From Tabrizicola sp. (GTDB lineage: Bacteria > Pseudomonadota > Alphaproteobacteria > Rhodobacterales > Rhodobacteraceae): a DNA stretch of 64,000 bases. Location of the stretch: positions 1 through 64,000 of the forward strand of contig NZ_JAEULP010000037.1 of NCBI RefSeq assembly GCF_016792905.1, written 5' to 3'. Position numbers and translations under genes: made by a program. Of the stretch, positions 35,300 through 46,618 are shown piece after piece (position 1 is the first letter of the stretch; each line of letters opens with the position of its first letter). A model generated the notes under the pieces. It ran no database searches, was not told the DNA's origin, and saw only the letters and a program-made list of their open reading frames with translations.

Positions 35300-36739
35300 A
35301 TGTATCGGCAGTTCGGATTGTTCATCGGCGGCCAGTGGCAGGCCAGCGTCAGCGGTGCCACGGCGCCGGTGTTCAGCCCGGTGACGGAACAGTCGCTGGG
35401 CAATTGCCCGGTGGCTTCGGTTGCCGACACCGAGGCGGCGTTGGCGTCGGCAGACGGGGGGTTCAGGGCCTGGGCGGCGACGCCCGCCTTCGACCGGGCC
35501 GAAGCCCTGCACCGGATCGCCGACGAGATGATCCGGCGGGCGGACGAAGCGGCGCGGATGATCTCGCTGGAAACCGGCAAGCCCATTGCCCAGGCCGGGC
35601 GGGAATGGGGTCTGAGCATCGACCAGTTCCGCTGGTACGCCGAGGAAGCCCGCCGCATCTATGGGCGCATCGTCGAAAGCCGCGTTCCCGGCGGGCGGTT
35701 CGAGATCCACCACGAGCCGGTGGGCGTGGTCGCCGCCTTCACCGCCTGGAATTTTCCTGCAGCCCTGATCGCGCGCAAGGTCGCTCCCGCCCTTGCCGCA
35801 GGCTGCGCCGTCATCGTCCGGCCCTCGTCGCAGACGCCGGGCGTGGCGATGGTGATGGTCGACTGCATCCGTGCGGGTGCCTTGCCTGCGGGCACGGTGA
35901 ACCTGGTTGTCGGGCCGACGGCGGCAACCTACGCGCCGCTGATGGCCTCCAAGGCCGTGCGCAAGGTGTCGCTGACCGGCTCCACGCGGGTGGGCCAGCA
36001 GATGATCCGCGATGCCGCCGCCACGCTGAAAAAGGTTTCCATGGAGCTGGGCGGCAATGCCCCGGTGATCGTCTATGACGACGCGGACCTTGAAGCCTGC
36101 CTGAACGTCGCGGTGCCCACCAAGTTCGCCAATGCGGGTCAGGTCTGCGTGACCGGCGACCGTTTCTATGTCCATGACCGCCTTCACGATGCCTTCGTCG
36201 ATGGCTTCGTGAAGCGGGCGCAGGCGATCAGGCTGGGCGACGGGCTGGACCCGAGCGTGGGCATGGGGCCGCTGATCAATGCGGGTCGCCTGGCCGAGAT
36301 GGAGAGGATTGTCTCTGGGGCGGTGGCTGCAGGGGCGAAACTCGCTACCGGCGGTGCGCGAGCCACGGGTTTCAACGCGGGGCATTTCTTCGAACCCACG
36401 GTCCTGACCCAGTGCACCGACGACATGGCTGTCATGGCCGAGGAAAACTTCGGCCCGATCGCCGCCATTACCCGCTTTGAGACCGAGGACGAGGTTCTGG
36501 CCCGCGCCAACGCCAGCGACATGGGCCTGTCAGCCTATGCTTTCACCACGAACCCCGCCCGGGCCCGGCGCACGGTCAGCGCGCTGAAGGCGGGGATGGT
36601 CGGCATCAACTCCTTCGCGATGGCGGCCTCCGAGGCGCCCTTCGGCGGCACCAACCACTCTGGCATGGGCCGCGAGGGCGGGACCGAGGGCATCCGCGAC
36701 TATCTTGACGTGAAATCCAGCCAGATGGTGTGGGCATGA
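35300..36739 (+). CDS. Aldehyde dehydrogenase (succinate-semialdehyde-dehydrogenase-like)
   Basis: A 479-residue NAD(P)-dependent ALDH. Motifs: TAWNFPAALIARKVAPALAAGC cofactor region (in part), SLTGSTRVGQQM, catalytic Glu in MELGGNAPVIV, and catalytic Cys in FANAGQVCVTGDRFYV. Substrate is probably a small semialdehyde such as that released by the adjacent aldolase. ATG at 35300 has SD GGGGGAGG 9 bp upstream. First gene of the rightward operon; its stop overlaps the aldolase start. Confidence 0.9.
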   Translation: MYRQFGLFIGGQWQASVSGATAPVFSPVTEQSLGNCPVASVADTEAALASADGGFRAWAATPAFDRAEALHRIADEMIRRADEAARMISLETGKPIAQAGREWGLSIDQFRWYAEEARRIYGRIVESRVPGGRFEIHHEPVGVVAAFTAWNFPAALIARKVAPALAAGCAVIVRPSSQTPGVAMVMVDCIRAGALPAGTVNLVVGPTAATYAPLMASKAVRKVSLTGSTRVGQQMIRDAAATLKKVSMELGGNAPVIVYDDADLEACLNVAVPTKFANAGQVCVTGDRFYVHDRLHDAFVDGFVKRAQAIRLGDGLDPSVGMGPLINAGRLAEMERIVSGAVAAGAKLATGGARATGFNAGHFFEPTVLTQCTDDMAVMAEENFGPIAAITRFETEDEVLARANASDMGLSAYAFTTNPARARRTVSALKAGMVGINSFAMAASEAPFGGTNHSGMGREGGTEGIRDYLDVKSSQMVWA

Positions 36740-37545
36740 TCCCGAACAAGCTGAAAGCGCTCTGGGCCGAGGGGAAGCCGACAATCAACGGCTGGTGTTC
36801 CATCGGCAACCCCTTCACCGCCGAGATCATGGCGGCGCAGGGCTTCGACTCTGTGACCATCGACATGCAGCACGGGGCGCTGGACTATTCGCACCTGCTG
36901 CCGATGTTCCAGGCAATGCGCGCCAGCGGGGCGACCCTGATGGCGCGGGTGCCGTGGCTGGAGCCGGGCATCATCATGAAGGCGCTGGATGCCGGGGCCT
37001 ACGGGATCATCTGCCCGATGGTCAATTCTGCCGAGGAAGCCGCGCGCTTCGTCAGCTACTTGCGTTATCCTCCCCTCGGCCAGCGCAGCTTCGGCCCCAC
37101 CCGCGTCTCTTTCGCTGCGGGGGCGAACTACGCGGGCGAAGCGAATGACAACATCCTCGCCTTCGCGATGATCGAGACGGCGGAGGGCATGGCGAACCTT
37201 GACGCCATCGCCGCGACGCCTGGCCTCGACGGGATCTACGTCGGCCCCGCCGACCTCACACTGTCGCTGACCCAAGGCCGCCTCCCCCCCGGCTTCGACC
37301 GGGAAGAACCGGAGATGATCGCGGCGCTCCAAACCATCGTGGCCGCCTGCAAGAAAAACGGCCTGCGCGCCGCGCTGCATTGCGGGACGCCGGACTATGC
37401 CGCCCGCGCCATCGGCTGGGGGTTCGACATGACCACGGTCGGGGGCGACTCGCGCTTCCTTGCGGCGGCGGCCGGGGCGGCGGTCGCAGGCTTCCGCAAG
37501 TTGACCGACGGGGCGGCGTCGAAGACCGAGAAGGGGGCCTACTGA
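36736..37545 (+). CDS. HpcH/HpaI-family class II aldolase
   Basis: A 269-residue PEP-mutase-like barrel: GFDSVTIDMQHGALDYS (catalytic His region), LDAGAYGIICPMVNSAEEA, AMIETAEGMANLDAIAATPG with the metal-binding Glu and DGIYVGPADLTLSL with the metal-binding Asp. Such aldolases cleave 4-hydroxy-2-oxo acids to pyruvate and an aldehyde. The ATG overlaps the ALDH stop (ATGA). Co-translation with an ALDH suggests the released aldehyde is oxidised directly. Confidence 0.88.
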   Translation: MIPNKLKALWAEGKPTINGWCSIGNPFTAEIMAAQGFDSVTIDMQHGALDYSHLLPMFQAMRASGATLMARVPWLEPGIIMKALDAGAYGIICPMVNSAEEAARFVSYLRYPPLGQRSFGPTRVSFAAGANYAGEANDNILAFAMIETAEGMANLDAIAATPGLDGIYVGPADLTLSLTQGRLPPGFDREEPEMIAALQTIVAACKKNGLRAALHCGTPDYAARAIGWGFDMTTVGGDSRFLAAAAGAAVAGFRKLTDGAASKTEKGAY

Positions 37546-38522
37546 TGCCGCATCTTCTGGTCGCCGGGAAGCTGCATCCCTCGGGGCTGGACCTGCTGCA
37601 GCAGGCGCAGGACGTGACCTTCGACTATGTCGAGGAAATCTCGGAGTCCTCCTATCAGGCGCATCTGCCGAAGGCGGACGGGATGGTGATCCGCACCCAG
37701 CCGCTCGGCGCCGCCTCCATCGCCAAGGCCCCCGGCCTGCGGATCGTCTCGCGCCACGGCGTCGGCTATGACGCGGTGGATGTCCCGGCGCTGAACGCCC
37801 GGGGCATCCCGCTCTGCATCGTCGGCGACGTCAATTCCTCGGGCGTGGCGGAACATGCGATGATGCTGATCCTGGCCGCGACCCACCGGCTGATCGCCGC
37901 GGACAAGGCCACCCGCAGCGGCGACTGGGGCTGGCGCAACGGGCTGCAAACGCATGAGGTCGCGGGCAAGCGGCTTCTGATCGTCGGCTTCGGGCGGATC
38001 GGCCAGAAGCTCGCCGGCATGGCGAAGGCCTTCGGGATGGAGGTCCATGCCCATGACCCCTACATTCCCGCCGACCGCTGGCCCGATCTTGCCCTCCGCG
38101 AGCCCGACCTTGCTGTCGCACTGGTCAGGGCCGACGCCGTCTCGCTGCACCTGCCGCGTGCCGAACGGGCGGTCATCGGCCCGGCGGAACTGGCGCTGAT
38201 GAAGCCCACAGCCGTCGTGGTCAACACCGCGCGCGGCGGGCTGGTGGACGAGACGGCGCTGGCCGATGCCCTCCGTGCGGGCCGCCTTGGCGGCGCCGGG
38301 ATCGAGGTCTTCGCGGCGGAGCCCCCCGGCGCCGATCACCCGCTCTTCGCGCTGGACCGCGCCGTCCTCACCCCGCACAACGCCGCCCTGACCGTGGAAT
38401 GCGCCGAACGGATGGCCATCGCCTCGGTGCAGAACGTGCTGGACTTCTTCGCCGGAAAGCTCGACCCGGCCCTTGTCGTCAACGCGGCTGCCATCGGCGG
38501 CCTGAAGGAACCTGCAAAATGA
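37545..38522 (+). CDS. D-isomer-specific 2-hydroxyacid dehydrogenase
   Basis: A 325-residue dehydrogenase of the SerA/GhrA superfamily: RIVSRHGVGYDAVDV, Rossmann LIVGFGRIGQKLAGMAK, catalytic Arg in NTARGGLVDE, Glu in AGIEVFAAEPP and His in LTPHNAALTVEC. It interconverts 2-oxo and D-2-hydroxy acids with NAD(P). Start overlaps the aldolase stop by one base. It may process a 2-oxo acid made or used by the aldolase. Confidence 0.88.
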   Translation: MPHLLVAGKLHPSGLDLLQQAQDVTFDYVEEISESSYQAHLPKADGMVIRTQPLGAASIAKAPGLRIVSRHGVGYDAVDVPALNARGIPLCIVGDVNSSGVAEHAMMLILAATHRLIAADKATRSGDWGWRNGLQTHEVAGKRLLIVGFGRIGQKLAGMAKAFGMEVHAHDPYIPADRWPDLALREPDLAVALVRADAVSLHLPRAERAVIGPAELALMKPTAVVVNTARGGLVDETALADALRAGRLGGAGIEVFAAEPPGADHPLFALDRAVLTPHNAALTVECAERMAIASVQNVLDFFAGKLDPALVVNAAAIGGLKEPAK

Positions 38523-39634
38523 CCAAACCCCGCCTTCGCATCGGCCTGATCGGCACCGGCTTCATGGGCAAGGCCCATGTCTTCGGCTTCACCTCCGCGC
38601 CCCGCGTGTTCGAGCTACCCTATGATCTGGAGCTGCACACCGTCGCCGACATCACCCCGGAAGCCGCCGAACGCGCCCGCGTGACGCTGGGCTTCGCGCA
38701 TGGCACCGCGCGCTGGCAGGACATCGTGGAAAACCCCGAGATCGACCTCGTCTCGATCACCGCCCCCAATGCGCTCCACAAGGAAATGTCGCTGGCCGCC
38801 ATCGCCGCCGGAAAGCATGTCTATTGCGAGAAGCCGCTGGCCCCTCTGGCGCAGGACGCGCTTGAGATGACCCTTGCCGCCGAGGCGAAGGGAGTGAAGA
38901 CGCAGGTCGGCTTCAACTACCTCTGCAACCCGATGCTCCAGACCGCACGCGAGATGATCGTGGCGGGCGAACTGGGCGAGATCCGCGGTTATCGCGGCCT
39001 CCATGCCGAGGATTACATGGCCGATCCCGCCGGCCCCTGGGGCTTTCGCCACGACCCGGCGGGCGGCGGCGCGCTGGCCGACATCGGGTCGCACGCGCTG
39101 GCCACGGCCGAATTCCTCTGCGGACCGATCACCCGCGTCATGGGCGACTGCGTGACCATGATCGCCGAGCGTCCCGACGGCAAGGGCGGCCGCAAGAAGG
39201 TAGAGGTCGACGACCTCGGCCGGGCCTTCCTGCGCTTTGCAAGCGGCGCCACCGGCAGCATCGAGGGCAACTGGATCGCGACGGGCCGCAAGATGCAGCA
39301 TGACTTCGAGGTCTACGGCACCAAGGGCGCGCTCGCCTTCAGCCAGGAGCATTTCAACGTGCTCCACTATTTCAACGCCGCCGATGCGAAGGGCCGCCAG
39401 GGCTTCCGCCGGATCGAGGCCGGGCCGGACCATGCGCCCTATGGCCTCTTCTGCGTCGCCGCCGGGCACCAGATCGGCTTCAACGACCTGAAGGCCATCG
39501 AGGTGGCGGGCTATGTCAACGCCATCGCCGGGGCGCCCGAGCCCTTCAACTTCCGCAAGGGCCTGCGCATCCAGACCCTGGTCGAGACGATCCAGACCTC
39601 CAGCCGCGAGGGCCGCTGGCTGGAGGTGAAATGA
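38519..39634 (+). CDS. Gfo/Idh/MocA-family oxidoreductase, iol-locus copy 1
   Basis: A 371-residue dehydrogenase: Rossmann IGLIGTGFMGKAHVFGF, catalytic-lysine motif YCEKPLAP, DPAGGGALADIGSHALATAEFL with the conserved His, and EVYGTKGALAFSQE in the C-terminal domain. It most resembles the ABC-operon enzyme at 24336–25502 in layout (both carry the G-G-x-M-G-K-A-H start). NAD(P)-dependent oxidation of a cyclitol or sugar is likely. ATGA overlap with the preceding gene. Confidence 0.87.
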   Translation: MTKPRLRIGLIGTGFMGKAHVFGFTSAPRVFELPYDLELHTVADITPEAAERARVTLGFAHGTARWQDIVENPEIDLVSITAPNALHKEMSLAAIAAGKHVYCEKPLAPLAQDALEMTLAAEAKGVKTQVGFNYLCNPMLQTAREMIVAGELGEIRGYRGLHAEDYMADPAGPWGFRHDPAGGGALADIGSHALATAEFLCGPITRVMGDCVTMIAERPDGKGGRKKVEVDDLGRAFLRFASGATGSIEGNWIATGRKMQHDFEVYGTKGALAFSQEHFNVLHYFNAADAKGRQGFRRIEAGPDHAPYGLFCVAAGHQIGFNDLKAIEVAGYVNAIAGAPEPFNFRKGLRIQTLVETIQTSSREGRWLEVK

Positions 39635-40605
39635 CCCTCGGCGTCGGGGTCATCGGCACCGGCGTAATGGGGGCGGAGCATGTCCGCCTCCTGCGCGAGG
39701 AAACCGCCGGGGCGGCGCTGGTGGCCGTCTGCGACGCCGATGCAGCGCGGGCCACGGCTGTTGCCGGGGACGCGGCGGCTTTCACCGACCCGCTGGCGCT
39801 GATCGCGGATGACGGGGTGCAGGCGGTCGTCATCGCCTCGCCCGACGCGACCCATGCCGGGCTGACGCTGGCCTGCATCGCTGCGGGCAAACCCGTGCTC
39901 TGCGAAAAGCCGCTGGCGCCCTCGGCAGACGAAGCGCTGCGCGTGGTGGAAGCCGAGGTCGCCGCAGGCCGACGACTTGTCACGGTGGGCTACATGCGGC
40001 GTTTCGACCCGGCCTATGCGGCAATGAAGCAGGCGCTCGACGGCGGAGCCATCGGCGCGGCGGTCCTTCTGCACAACATCCACCGCAACGCCGCCGCCCC
40101 CGACTGGTTCACCGGGGCGATGGCCGTGACCAACTCCTTCGTGCACGAGATCGACATCAGCCGCTGGCTCCTTTCCGCCGAGATGACGACCGTGCAGGTC
40201 CACGCCGCCCCGGGCGGGGATCCCTTGCTCATCACCATGGAAACCGATGCGGGCCAGATCGTCTCGACCGAGGTCTTCATGAACGCGGCTTACGGCTACC
40301 ACGTCCATGCCCAGCTCGTCGGGCGCGACGGCACCGTGGAAATGGCCCCGCCGACCACCACGCTGACCAACCGCGCGCTGCACCACGGGCACCAATGGCC
40401 GGAAAACTGGGTGCCGCGCTTCCGCGATGCCTACCGCATCCAGATGAACGCCTGGGTGCGCTCCTGCACCGTTGGCCCGCCGGTCGGCGCCTCGGCCTGG
40501 GACGGCTACCTCGCCACCGCCATCGCCGAACAGGTTGTCGCGGCACTGGCCACCGGAGCCAGGACCGCCTTGTCCCTCGCAACACCGCCCGATCTCTACC
40601 GCTGA
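39631..40605 (+). CDS. iolG: Inositol 2-dehydrogenase-like protein (Gfo/Idh/MocA), iol-locus copy 2
   Basis: A 324-residue enzyme: VGVIGTGVMGAEHVRLL, LCEKPLAPS with catalytic Lys, VGYMRRFDPAYAAMK, LHNIHRNAAAP and NSFVHEIDISRWLL with the catalytic Asp/His pair, as in IolG/IdhA proteins. It would oxidise myo-inositol (or an isomer) to the inosose used by IolE. ATGA overlap with copy 1. Sequence alone cannot exclude a different cyclitol or sugar substrate. Confidence 0.75.
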   Translation: MTLGVGVIGTGVMGAEHVRLLREETAGAALVAVCDADAARATAVAGDAAAFTDPLALIADDGVQAVVIASPDATHAGLTLACIAAGKPVLCEKPLAPSADEALRVVEAEVAAGRRLVTVGYMRRFDPAYAAMKQALDGGAIGAAVLLHNIHRNAAAPDWFTGAMAVTNSFVHEIDISRWLLSAEMTTVQVHAAPGGDPLLITMETDAGQIVSTEVFMNAAYGYHVHAQLVGRDGTVEMAPPTTTLTNRALHHGHQWPENWVPRFRDAYRIQMNAWVRSCTVGPPVGASAWDGYLATAIAEQVVAALATGARTALSLATPPDLYR

Positions 40606-40622
40606 CCCCGAAGGACGCACAG

Positions 40623-41456
40623 ATGCCGATCCGCTTCGCCCTGAACCGCACCTGCGCGCCGCAGCTTGCCCTGCCCGAGTTCATCGCGCTGGCAACGACC
40701 GTCGGCGTGCAAGCGGTGGAAATCCGCAACGACATAGAAGGGCGCGAATTCGCCGACGGGACGCCCGCCGCCGAGGTCAAGGCACGTCTCGACGATGCCG
40801 GGTTGCAGATCGCGTCGGTCAACGCGCTGCAACGCTGCAACGACTGGACCCCCGACCGTGCAACCGAGGCCAGGACGCTCGTCGCCTATGCCGCCGCCCT
40901 GGGCGCGCCCGGCTTGGTCCTCTGCCCGGTCCATACCGAGGATCACGGCTGGACCGAGGCCGAGGCGGAGAAGAACCTGCGCGACGGGCTGCGCGCCTTG
41001 CGCCCGATCCTGCGCGACCATGGCGTGACCGGCTATGTCGAACCGCTGGGCATGCGGGGTTCGACGATGAAGCGACAGGCAATGGCCGTGGCCGCCGTCT
41101 CCGACATCGACGGCTGGGATGACTTCCGGCTGTGTTACGACACGTTCCAGTTCTACCGCTGCGGCGACACGCAGCTTTTCCCCGACCGGATCGGGCTGGC
41201 CCACATGTCCGGCATCACCCGCACCGATCTGGCTCCCGGCGACCTGACCGAACCCGACCGCGAGCTGATCTTCGTCGGCGACCGGGTCGGCAACATCGCG
41301 CAGCTGCGTGCCTTGCAGGCGGCGGGCTATGACGGCTTCGTCTCGATGGAACCCTTCAGCCCGTCGGTGCAGAACGACCCGCAGCTTGTCGCCCATCTGC
41401 GCGCGAGCCTAGACTATGTTGCGACGCTGCTCGCCGACACCCCGCCGAACGCTTGA
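40623..41456 (+). CDS. TIM-barrel isomerase/epimerase (hydroxypyruvate-isomerase/IolI-like)
   Basis: A 277-residue xylose-isomerase-like barrel: VGVQAVEIRNDIEGREF, VLCPVHTEDHG, GYVEPLGMRGSTMK (metal-binding Glu), LCYDTFQFYRCGD and LAHMSGITR, and SMEPFSPSV near the end. IolI/IolH-type proteins isomerise inososes or related keto-cyclitols. The YDTFQFYRCGD segment in the metal region is characteristic of this subgroup. It follows iolG by 17 bp in the same operon. Confidence 0.82.
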   Translation: MPIRFALNRTCAPQLALPEFIALATTVGVQAVEIRNDIEGREFADGTPAAEVKARLDDAGLQIASVNALQRCNDWTPDRATEARTLVAYAAALGAPGLVLCPVHTEDHGWTEAEAEKNLRDGLRALRPILRDHGVTGYVEPLGMRGSTMKRQAMAVAAVSDIDGWDDFRLCYDTFQFYRCGDTQLFPDRIGLAHMSGITRTDLAPGDLTEPDRELIFVGDRVGNIAQLRALQAAGYDGFVSMEPFSPSVQNDPQLVAHLRASLDYVATLLADTPPNA

Positions 41457-41481
41457 GCGGCAGGACAGAAGGACGGACCCA

Positions 41482-42555
41482 ATGATCAGATACGCAGTCG
41501 TCGGCGCAGGCTGGATCTCGCAAGAGGCGTTCCTGCCCGCCGTGGCCACGACCGGGAACTCCCGGCTTCAGGCCATCGTCTCTGGCAGCCCGGAGACCGC
41601 GAAGCGCCTCGCCGCGTTTCACGACGTGCCCGAGGTGCTGCCCTACGCCGACTATGACAGGCTCCTGGCCAGCGACCGGATCGACGCGGTCTATGTCGCC
41701 CTGCCGAACGACCTACATGCCGATTTCGCCATCCGCGCCCTGAGGGCGGGCAAGCATGTGATGGTCGAAAAGCCGCTCGCCACCACCCTTGCCGAAAGCA
41801 AGGCGATGACCGCCGCCGCGCGCGACAGCGGCGCCTTCCTGATGACCGCCTACCGCCTGCATTGCGAACCCGGCACCCATGCCATGCTGGGTGCCCTCCG
41901 CAGTGGCCGGATCGGCGACCCGGTCTACGTCGCCGCGACCTTCGGCTTCCAGACGCAAGCTGGCAATCACCGCCTGAAAGCCGGGCACTGGGGCGGCGCC
42001 CTGCCCGATGTCGGCGTCTACTGCCTGAACGCCACCCGCCATGTCTTCGCCGCCGAGCCGCTTGCCGTGCAGGCCATGGCCAGCCGCCCGGCGGGTGACG
42101 CCCGCTTCGCCGAGATCGACGCCAGCCTGGCAGTCACCCTGCGCTTTCCGGGCGACCGGCTGGCGCAGTTCTTCTGCTCCTTCGGATCGGCGCTGTCCGA
42201 AACCCTGCGCGTGATCGGTACCACGGGCGAGATGATCCTCGACCCCGCCTTCCGCTTCGAATCCACGATGCGCCTGACGATCCGGCAGGACGGCGGGGAG
42301 ACGGTGGAGACCTTCCCGCAGGTCGACCATTTCGCCGGACAGATCGCCTATTTCTCGGACTGCATCGCAGAAGGCCGCCCCCCGGCGCCGGATGGCGAGG
42401 AAGGGCTCGCCGACATGCGGGCGCTTCTCGCCATCGACCAGGCGGCGCGGACCGGCGAGACCGTCACCCTCGCGCCCCGGCCCTTCGGGCGCGGGATTTC
42501 GCCCGACATGCTGCGTCACTTCCCCACGACCAGCCGGCGGCTCCTGCTCCCATAG
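41482..42555 (+). CDS. Gfo/Idh/MocA-family oxidoreductase, iol-locus copy 3 (glucose–fructose-oxidoreductase-like)
   Basis: A 357-residue enzyme: YAVVGAGWISQEAFLPA Rossmann start, DAVYVALPNDLHADFAIRAL, MVEKPLATT with catalytic Lys, AYRLHCEPGTHAM and GGALPDVGVYCLNATRHV. These match the glucose–fructose oxidoreductase/XDH-like branch, which oxidises aldoses. SD AAGGACGG upstream; last gene of the rightward operon, 46 bp before dnaG. There is no signal peptide, so cytoplasmic. Confidence 0.83.
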   Translation: MIRYAVVGAGWISQEAFLPAVATTGNSRLQAIVSGSPETAKRLAAFHDVPEVLPYADYDRLLASDRIDAVYVALPNDLHADFAIRALRAGKHVMVEKPLATTLAESKAMTAAARDSGAFLMTAYRLHCEPGTHAMLGALRSGRIGDPVYVAATFGFQTQAGNHRLKAGHWGGALPDVGVYCLNATRHVFAAEPLAVQAMASRPAGDARFAEIDASLAVTLRFPGDRLAQFFCSFGSALSETLRVIGTTGEMILDPAFRFESTMRLTIRQDGGETVETFPQVDHFAGQIAYFSDCIAEGRPPAPDGEEGLADMRALLAIDQAARTGETVTLAPRPFGRGISPDMLRHFPTTSRRLLLP

Positions 42556-42601
42556 CCCCCTGCCCCTCGACTCGACCCGCGGCAGGCGGCATACCTGTCC
42601 C

Positions 42602-44530
42602 ATGTCGCTTCCACCCGGATTCCTCGACGAACTGCGCACTCGCGTCACGCTTTCTTCCATCGTGGGCAAGAAAGTCACCTGGGACATGCGCAAGTCGAAC
42701 CTGGCAAAGGGCGACTTCTGGGCGCCTTGCCCGTTCCATCAGGAAAAATCCGCCAGCTTCCACGTCGACGACCGCAAGGGCTATTACTACTGCTTCGGCT
42801 GCCACGCGAAGGGCGATGCCGTCACCTTCGTCAAGGAATCGGAAAACCTCAGCTTCATCGAGGCGGTGACCGTTCTCGCCGGTGAGGCCGGGATGCAGAT
42901 GCCCGCCCGCGACCCCCGCGCCGCGGAAAAGGCCGACCGGCGGACCGAGGTGCAGCAGGTTCTGGACGAGGCGGTCAAATTCTACCGCCTGCAACTGAAG
43001 ACCGCCGCCGGGTCCGCCGCCCGCACCTACCTTGCCCAGAAACGCCGCCTTGATGAAAAGGCCTGGGATCGCTGGGACATCGGCTGGTCGCCCGACAATG
43101 CGCAAGCAGTGGTGGACCACCTGAAGGCCAAGGGCATCCCCGAAGACCTGATGACCGCCTCGGGCGTCGTCGCGAAATCCGACAGTGGCCGCCTCTACGA
43201 CCGCTTCCACGCCCGCATCATCTTCCCGATCCGCGACGGGCGCGGCCGGGTGATCAGCCTTGGTGGCCGCAGCCTCGACCCCAACGCCCGGGCGAAATAC
43301 CTGAACGGGCCGGAAACGGAACTTTTCGACAAGGGCCGCAACCTCTTCAACCACGCCCCCGCGCGCGAGGCCGCAGGCAAGGGCAAGCCGCTGATCGTCG
43401 CCGAAGGCTACATGGACGTGATCGCCCTCAGCGAAGCCGGGTTCACCGCCGCCGTCGCCCCCCTCGGCACCGCCGTCACCGAAGAGCAGTTGCGGATGAT
43501 CTGGCGCATCGCGGACGAACCCGTCATCGCGCTGGACGGCGACGCGGCGGGCCTCAAGGCCGCCCAGCGGGTCATCGACCTCGCGCTCCCGATGCTGGAG
43601 GCCGGCAAGGCGCTGCGCTTCGCCGTGCTCCCCGGCGGCATGGACCCCGACGACCTGATCAAGGCGCAAGGCGCCCCCGCCATGCAGGCCGTTCTCGACG
43701 GCGCACGGCCCATGGTCCAGCTCCTCTGGCAGCGCGAGACGGAAGGCCGCGTCTTCGACAGCCCCGAACGCCGCGCCGCTCTCGACAAGACCCTCCGCGC
43801 CCATCTCGCCCGCATCACCGACCCCTCGATCAAGACCCACTACGCCGAGGAGATGAAGCGCCTGCGGCTCGACCTTTTCGGCACCGCACAGGTCCGCCCG
43901 TTCCAGCCCGGCCCCTTCCGCCCCGGTCGCCGCAACGCCCCCCCCGGCGGCGCACTCGCCACCACCCGCTCCTCCCTCCTCGCCCAAGCCCAGGGCCCCG
44001 TCGAGGAAACCCTGCGCGAGGCCGTCATCCTTGCGACCCTCATCCTCCACCCCGCGCTGATCCACCGCTTCGAAGCCGCCCTCGAACGGCTGGACCTGAC
44101 CGGCGACGACCACGACACGCTCCGCCAGATGATCCTGGCCGGCGCCGATATGCCCGACCTTCACGCAAAGATCGCCCAGTCCGCGCCCACCGCCCTTGAC
44201 GCCGTGCTGAAGCGCCCCCATGTCGCCATCGCACCCCCGGTCCGCAACCGGGAAGACGACGGCCTTGCCGCGCTCTGCCTGGCCGAGGAACTCGCCAAAC
44301 TCGAAGCCCGCCGGGGCGCGCGCCGTGAAATCGAAGACGCGATGGAGGATATGGACGGCCTTCCCGACGAGGGCCTGACCTGGCGTCTCAGCCAGGCCGC
44401 CGAAGCCCGCCACCGCTCGGAAAAAAGCGGCACAAGCGACAGCACCGACCTCGGCGAAGACCGGGCCGCCCTGTCAAGACAATTGCAACGGCTGATCGAC
44501 GATCAGGTCTGGGTCAAGAAGAACCGCTGA
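42602..44530 (+). CDS. dnaG: DNA primase DnaG
   Basis: A 642-residue primase. The N-terminal CHC2 zinc ribbon has C43, H46, C64 and C67 (APCPFHQEKS … YYYCFGCHAKGD). The TOPRIM core includes LIVAEGYMDVIAL and VIALDGDAAGLKAA with acidic residues. The C-terminal third is the helicase-binding region. It makes RNA primers at the replication fork. The start gives the canonical SLPPGFLDELR N-terminus. Followed 77 bp later by rpoD, the usual macromolecular-synthesis pairing. Confidence 0.95.
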   Translation: MSLPPGFLDELRTRVTLSSIVGKKVTWDMRKSNLAKGDFWAPCPFHQEKSASFHVDDRKGYYYCFGCHAKGDAVTFVKESENLSFIEAVTVLAGEAGMQMPARDPRAAEKADRRTEVQQVLDEAVKFYRLQLKTAAGSAARTYLAQKRRLDEKAWDRWDIGWSPDNAQAVVDHLKAKGIPEDLMTASGVVAKSDSGRLYDRFHARIIFPIRDGRGRVISLGGRSLDPNARAKYLNGPETELFDKGRNLFNHAPAREAAGKGKPLIVAEGYMDVIALSEAGFTAAVAPLGTAVTEEQLRMIWRIADEPVIALDGDAAGLKAAQRVIDLALPMLEAGKALRFAVLPGGMDPDDLIKAQGAPAMQAVLDGARPMVQLLWQRETEGRVFDSPERRAALDKTLRAHLARITDPSIKTHYAEEMKRLRLDLFGTAQVRPFQPGPFRPGRRNAPPGGALATTRSSLLAQAQGPVEETLREAVILATLILHPALIHRFEAALERLDLTGDDHDTLRQMILAGADMPDLHAKIAQSAPTALDAVLKRPHVAIAPPVRNREDDGLAALCLAEELAKLEARRGARREIEDAMEDMDGLPDEGLTWRLSQAAEARHRSEKSGTSDSTDLGEDRAALSRQLQRLIDDQVWVKKNR

Positions 44531-44607
44531 TTCGGCCTTTCCCCCGGCCTGATTCGCGCTATTGATTCGACCAGCCCCCGCACCGATTCGCGCCGATAGG
44601 AGACTCC

Positions 44608-46605
<1,998 letters not shown>

Positions 46606-46618
46606 GTGATCGGCCAAA

